Source: Diplocarpon mali (taxonomy: Eukaryota > Ascomycota > Leotiomycetes > Helotiales > Drepanopezizaceae). From it: a DNA stretch of 21,693 nucleotides. The DNA is taken from assembly GCA_024741835.1 (NCBI GenBank), contig JAENRP010000519.1:1-21693 (forward strand), read 5' to 3'. Below, one piece after another: positions 18,458-21,693 of this stretch. The notes beneath the pieces were generated by a model, which made no database searches, was not told the origin of the DNA, and saw nothing but the letters and a program-made list of their open reading frames with translations. Every line of letters starts with the position of its first letter. The first letter of the stretch is position 1. The position numbers and the translations under genes are program-made.

Positions 18458-18937
18458 TTCTTAATATTATCCAGATATTGCTCTACGCCCTAATAGGGTC
18501 CGAAAGAAGTCTAATATAATCGTATTTTATATATTATTATACTATTATCTAATTATAGTTAGGATACCGATTGCACTCCGGTTTTACCCTAATTATAATA
18601 TATAATAAAACGCAAGTAGAAGAGGATAGTATCTACTTTTAAAGTAATAACTTTAGCTAAATTCGCGTACCTTTTGCCTTTTTCCCTTTAGTAGTAACTG
18701 ATATTACTTCATATATTTAGGTTATTATTTAAAGTAAGCTGGAAATACAATCAAGTACTCCTTAAATCAAGAAAGAATTCTTCAATTTAATAACCTTACT
18801 ATCTATAGTAAAGGTACTACTATTAATTAATATAGGTTCTATACTAGTAATCGATATTTATATAAATATAGTTAAGTACTTATTATTAAAAAGAATCTAT
18901 TATAATATCTATCTATCTCTATATAATTAAGATAGTA
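18458..18937. other. Unresolved copia/LINE junction, no gene
   Basis: This stretch lies between the copia gag start (minus strand) and the LINE ORF1 reading (plus strand). It should hold the copia leader and 5' LTR, the LINE 5' untranslated region, or parts of these. It is very AT-rich. I see no LTR end pair, no target duplication, no similarity to the gypsy LTRs and none to the solo LTR at 20899-21333. A 14-bp inverted repeat-like sequence around GTAACTGATATTAC (about 18694-18707) is the only structured element noted. Confidence 0.5.
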
Positions 18938-18939
18938 CC

Positions 18940-20709
18940 TCATGCCATATACCTCTTTTCTAGATTTTTCACCCCTTAGCAAACGACGCCTACTACCTTC
19001 CATTCTTTGCAGAATACCCTAAACACCTTGCCCTTTTGCCCTTATAAGCTGCAGTAGCTTATTACTACTATAGTAGCGAAGTAGGTGGTATAGAGCCTTT
19101 AAGCAATCCCGCGGGCGTCTCTTACTATGACTCCGACTCCCCTATAGAGGAAGGAGAGCTACCTAGCTATATTAAAGGCTTTGATTCGATTTCTAAAGTC
19201 GAATTAACCCTTAAGGGTAACCCTATTACAAGAGGTAGAGATTTGAGTATTAACCTCCTTAATCTTACCCTTATTTAAACCAATGCTAGCCGAATGCGGA
19301 ATGCGGCTCCTTCGGCTAATTTAAGCTAAATTATCAATAATACCAAAAGGGGACTATTATCCTTAATCGATTAGAGAGCTAATAAAACCCCTATAATCGA
19401 CTTCTCCTTTTAAAACGACGCTAGTAGTATTAGTACTAATAAATCAACTAAGCTTATACTTTAAGTAAGAGACCTCCTTATTAAAGTATACTTAGCGATT
19501 AATTCTTAGGAAAAACAGATAAAACTACTTAATTTACTTAAGGTTTTTAAAGAGTATATAGAGTATAACTATATTAAAAACACTTCTACGATTCTAGCTA
19601 TATAAGTAGTTAATTTAAAGAGAGTAATATAGAAAATCGAGCAAATGCTAAAAACGTATACTTAAGCAATTAAGTCAGTAGTAGTAGCTACTATAGCTAC
19701 TACTATAAATTATAGTACTAGCGCTACTACTAGTAGTACTAGTATAGGTAGCGCTAATAGGAATAGGACTAGGGCTGCGGGTAGCCCTAAGAACCCTACC
19801 GCGAATTCGGGGCCTAATAAGCTAAAGGGAAACGGTAAGCCAGTCCTTTCTAAGAGATATACCCTCTTATAGTCCCCTTTAGCTTCAACTACTTCTTTTT
19901 AATCAATTGCTTTATATAATCGAATTAATACTACTTTTAAAAAGAACAGTTTTAATAATTTAATAATTGCTACTATATCCTTATCTTTATATAAAAATAT
20001 TATTTTAACTACTACTCCTGCGTTTAGTATTGATTTTTTAATTTTAAATAAGGCTATTATTAAAGGAATGCTTTCTTAATTAACTAGCCTTAAAAAGGGA
20101 GAGCTATAGTATAAAGTAGCTATTTATAATATTCTATTTGCAGATTTTAATATAAAGCGTAGCTTAGACTTAGAGCTAGTCTTAGAAGAGATTAAAACCT
20201 TTAATAAGGGTTTTACCTTAATAGGAAAATCCTATTAGGCTACTTTAAAAGAGAAACGTAACTCTAGTTTATATAAGAGTAGTATAATTATTATCTTTTT
20301 CTTAAATGAAAATCAGGCTAAGCGAGCTATAAGCAAAAGACTATATATTAGTAGTACTTTAGTAAAAGTCGTTAAATATATAAATACTAGTAGTATATAC
20401 TAGTATAAAACCTATGCTAGATTTAGCCATTTAAAGGTTCTTTATAAAAGAGAACTAAAATGCTCCTTATATAGAGGCAACTATATAAGATAGGCTTATA
20501 CTTATAATACTTGTAAGGTAAATACTAAGTGTAAGTATACTAGTATTAAATGCGCTAATTGCAAAGAAACTACACATTTGGCTAATTCTAAGCTATATAA
20601 AGTTTTTATTGCAATTAAAAACAAATCTATAGAAAAACGTACTATTAGTAGTACTACTACTATAAATCGATTCGGTACTCTATCTACTATTAATAATAAT
20701 TAGGAATAA
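18940..20709 (+). pseudogene. LINE ORF1 (Gag-like RNA-binding protein)
   Basis: ORF1 proteins of Tad1/I-type LINEs bind element RNA. One frame runs from about 18940 to a TAA at 20707-20709. I checked the phase from 18985 to the knuckle at 20551, a distance divisible by three. The N-terminal part is acidic and Ser/Pro-rich (SYYDSDSPIEEGELPSY). A helical stretch follows (VFKEYIEYN, KIEQMLKTY), then a Ser/Thr-rich linker at about 19680-19765 and a central LINE Gag-like region (TTTPAFSIDFLILNKAIIKG, EEIKTFNKGFTLIGKSY). Three zinc knuckles lie at about 20404-20600: YKTYARFSHLKVLY, CSLYRGNY with its distal residues, and CANCKETTHLANSKLY. Several Cys codons are now TAT (from TGT). The start is uncertain because no ATG was found upstream in frame. 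Confidence 0.8.
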
Positions 20710-20893
20710 ATGCCTATAAATTAATATAAATAGAAGCTCGCCTATTATAGAGTACGTTTTACAAATGGCTGTAGAGTTATCTATTGATTTAATTGCGATT
20801 TAAGAACCTTAGATTATATAAGAGAACGATTTATTATATAGATCTATTATATACTTTAGTTTTAAACAAATCCTTTTAAATTAAAATTCCTTT

Positions 20894-20898
20894 AGGCT
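20894..20898. repeat. Target-site duplication of the solo LTR (left)
   Basis: AGGCT abuts TGTTG and is repeated exactly at 21334-21338. The LINE frame is restored when one copy and the LTR are removed. Confidence 0.85.
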
Positions 20899-21159
20899 TG
20901 TTGAATATAGAATCATAGCTATACTAGCTAAGTAGGAATAGCTAAGGTGGAGTAGCTATACTAGTTAAGTTGGATTAGAAATCATAGCTATACTAAATTT
21001 AGCTATGAACTCTATATCCTAGCTATGAGTTATAGTTCTATATTTAGCTATGACTTATAGTATTAAGTTTAGCTAAAACTATATTACAAATCAAAGGATT
21101 ACGTATTGCATTACGTATACTTATATTGATTTATAATCTAGTATAACTCTAATATACTA

Positions 21160-21172
21160 GAAGGTTCTAGAA
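21160..21172 (+). promoter_or_regulatory. Heat-shock-element-like motif in the solo LTR
   Basis: GAAGGTTCTAGAA contains GAA, TTC and GAA with exact two-base spacers, the three-box heat shock factor site. A partial fourth box (CTC in place of TTC) follows. It lies 15 bp upstream of the TATA box at 21188. Function is inferred from sequence only. Confidence 0.45.
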
Positions 21173-21187
21173 GCTCAAGATATTTTG

Positions 21188-21195
21188 TATATATA
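21188..21195 (+). promoter_or_regulatory. TATA box of the solo LTR
   Basis: TATATATA lies within the LTR, followed by a less A/T-biased, pyrimidine-rich stretch (TTGCTTTGCTCC). This is the usual position of a core promoter at a U3/R border. In an AT-rich region the motif alone is weak. Confidence 0.45.
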
Positions 21196-21333
21196 GATTG
21201 CTTTGCTCCTATAGTTAGGAATCAAGCCTCCTAAGCCTCCTAAGTCTCTAAGTTCTTTAATAACTACTATTACTTACTACTTAATACTACCTTATACTCT
21301 CTTTACTATATCGGCCAGCCCTTATATTTCATA

Positions 21334-21338
21334 AGGCT
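21334..21338. repeat. Target-site duplication of the solo LTR (right)
   Basis: AGGCT directly follows the LTR end CATA and is the partner of 20894-20898. Confidence 0.85.
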
Positions 21339-21693
21339 TAGAACGTTATTTTATAATTTAAATAAAATACACGCTATACTAGCGCCTAGCTCACTAATTG
21401 ATCCTAATTGTATTATTATAGACGTTTTTCATATTTAATTAATTAATGTCTATAATGCAAATCACCTTAAAATGCCGAATAATATTAAATTCTTAGAAAG
21501 AGACTGTTTACTAGTATTATTTTCTAAGGATTTAACATTTTTAAGAGACTTTAATATATATTACCCTTAGTGGGACCCCCTTAGAGAAACTGATCATTAC
21601 GTTTAAATTTTATTAGATATTATAAAGAAATACTCTTTATATCTATTAAATACTCTAAGGGAAGGAACTTATTTTAGATTAAATATAATAACT

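Larger units (their letters stand above)
20899..21333 (+). repeat. Solo LTR (435 bp) inserted in the LINE endonuclease
   Basis: It begins TGTTGAATATAG and ends TATATTTCATA, where the final TA is probably a RIP-changed CA. It is flanked by a perfect AGGCT duplication. Excising it with one duplication restores the LINE endonuclease frame. It is unrelated to the gypsy LTRs here. The internal content is LTR-like: upstream repeats of ATCATAGCTATACTA (about 20912 and 20982) and TAGCTATGA, a TATATATA box at 21188-21195, and a pyrimidine-rich stretch after it. The TGTTG start resembles fungal copia LTRs, but its family is not certain. Strand is inferred from the TATA position. It probably arose by LTR-LTR recombination. 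Confidence 0.8.
18938..21693 (+). mobile_element. Tad1/I-like non-LTR retrotransposon (LINE), 5' part
   Basis: This is a plus-strand LINE with ORF1 (Gag-like, three zinc knuckles) followed by an overlapping ORF2 that begins with an apurinic-endonuclease domain. The RT and the rest of ORF2 lie beyond the window. The 5' boundary is not defined; reading becomes LINE-like near 18940. Decay is by RIP-type stops, but uneven: 18985-19290 keeps clearly more CpA and higher GC than the remainder. The endonuclease is interrupted by a solo LTR. Its orientation is opposite to that of every other element in the window. Confidence 0.85.
20708..21693 (+). pseudogene. LINE ORF2, AP-endonuclease domain (partial, interrupted)
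   Basis: The ORF2 endonuclease nicks the target DNA for target-primed reverse transcription. The frame is +1 to ORF1 and overlaps its end. It reads INRSSPIIEYVLQMAVELSI, then LIAIxEPxI at 20789-20818, corresponding to the AIQEPW motif with Gln and Trp turned into stops. The solo LTR at 20899-21333 interrupts it after FRL. Removing the LTR and one AGGCT gives continuous frame into LAPSSLIDPNCIIIDVF, INVYN, and RDFN at 21544-21555 (expected GDFN, Gly to Arg), then WDPL and LLNTLREGTYFR. The sequence runs off the window edge, so the RT is not seen. Internal TAG/TAA stops make it inactive. Confidence 0.82.

Noticed and set aside
18600..18937. A copia 5' LTR
   Set aside because: It is expected here, but no TG...CA ends, target duplication or repeat partner could be found, so I did not annotate it.

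Overview
The window looks like AT-rich, gene-poor repeat DNA from a filamentous ascomycete (Pezizomycotina). It is made almost entirely of retrotransposon wreckage. The decay has the signature of repeat-induced point mutation (RIP): CpA and TpG are scarce and TpA is in excess. In-frame stops are nearly all TAA/TAG where Gln or Trp is expected, and repeat copies differ mainly by C/T and G/A transitions. I found no intact host gene, tRNA or rRNA. The species cannot be named from the sequence.

Layout. Bases 1-115 are ordinary, un-mutated sequence. From about 116 to 18457 lies one old Ty1/copia-type element on the minus strand. It is split into three pieces (116-252, 7374-9143, 16295-18457) by two Ty3/gypsy chromoviruses. 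Gypsy-1 is 253-7373 with a 5-bp target duplication ATATA; gypsy-2 is 9144-16294 with target duplication GTCTA. Both are full length with paired LTRs, and both are also on the minus strand. Deleting them together with one copy of each duplication restores a single copia reading frame (gag zinc knuckle, protease, DDE integrase, reverse transcriptase) of about 4.0 kb, truncated inside the RT at the left.

The two gypsy elements are related subfamilies with LTRs of 267 and 246 bp. Each has LTR, a leader of about 0.98 kb, gag with a CCHC knuckle, pol in the -1 frame (protease, RT, RNase H, integrase, chromodomain), a polypurine tract and LTR. The pol frame reads through the polypurine tract and stops against the LTR. 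No tRNA-type primer binding site is visible. Instead the 10 nt next to the 5' LTR are complementary to a site inside the LTR, the layout expected of the self-priming Tf1/sushi group.

From about 18940 to the right edge is a plus-strand non-LTR retrotransposon (Tad1/I-like LINE). It has an ORF1 with three CCHC-type knuckles and the start of an ORF2 with an apurinic-endonuclease domain. The endonuclease is broken by a 435-bp solo LTR (20899-21333, target duplication AGGCT) that carries a three-box heat-shock-element-like motif just upstream of a TATA box. Bases 18458-18937 hold the unresolved junction of the copia 5' end and the LINE 5' end.

The observations most worth checking are the self-priming signal, the -1 frameshift window, a 15-residue STPRPGL peptide repeat placed at polyprotein domain junctions, the pol/polypurine-tract overlap, and the heat-shock-like motif in the solo LTR.
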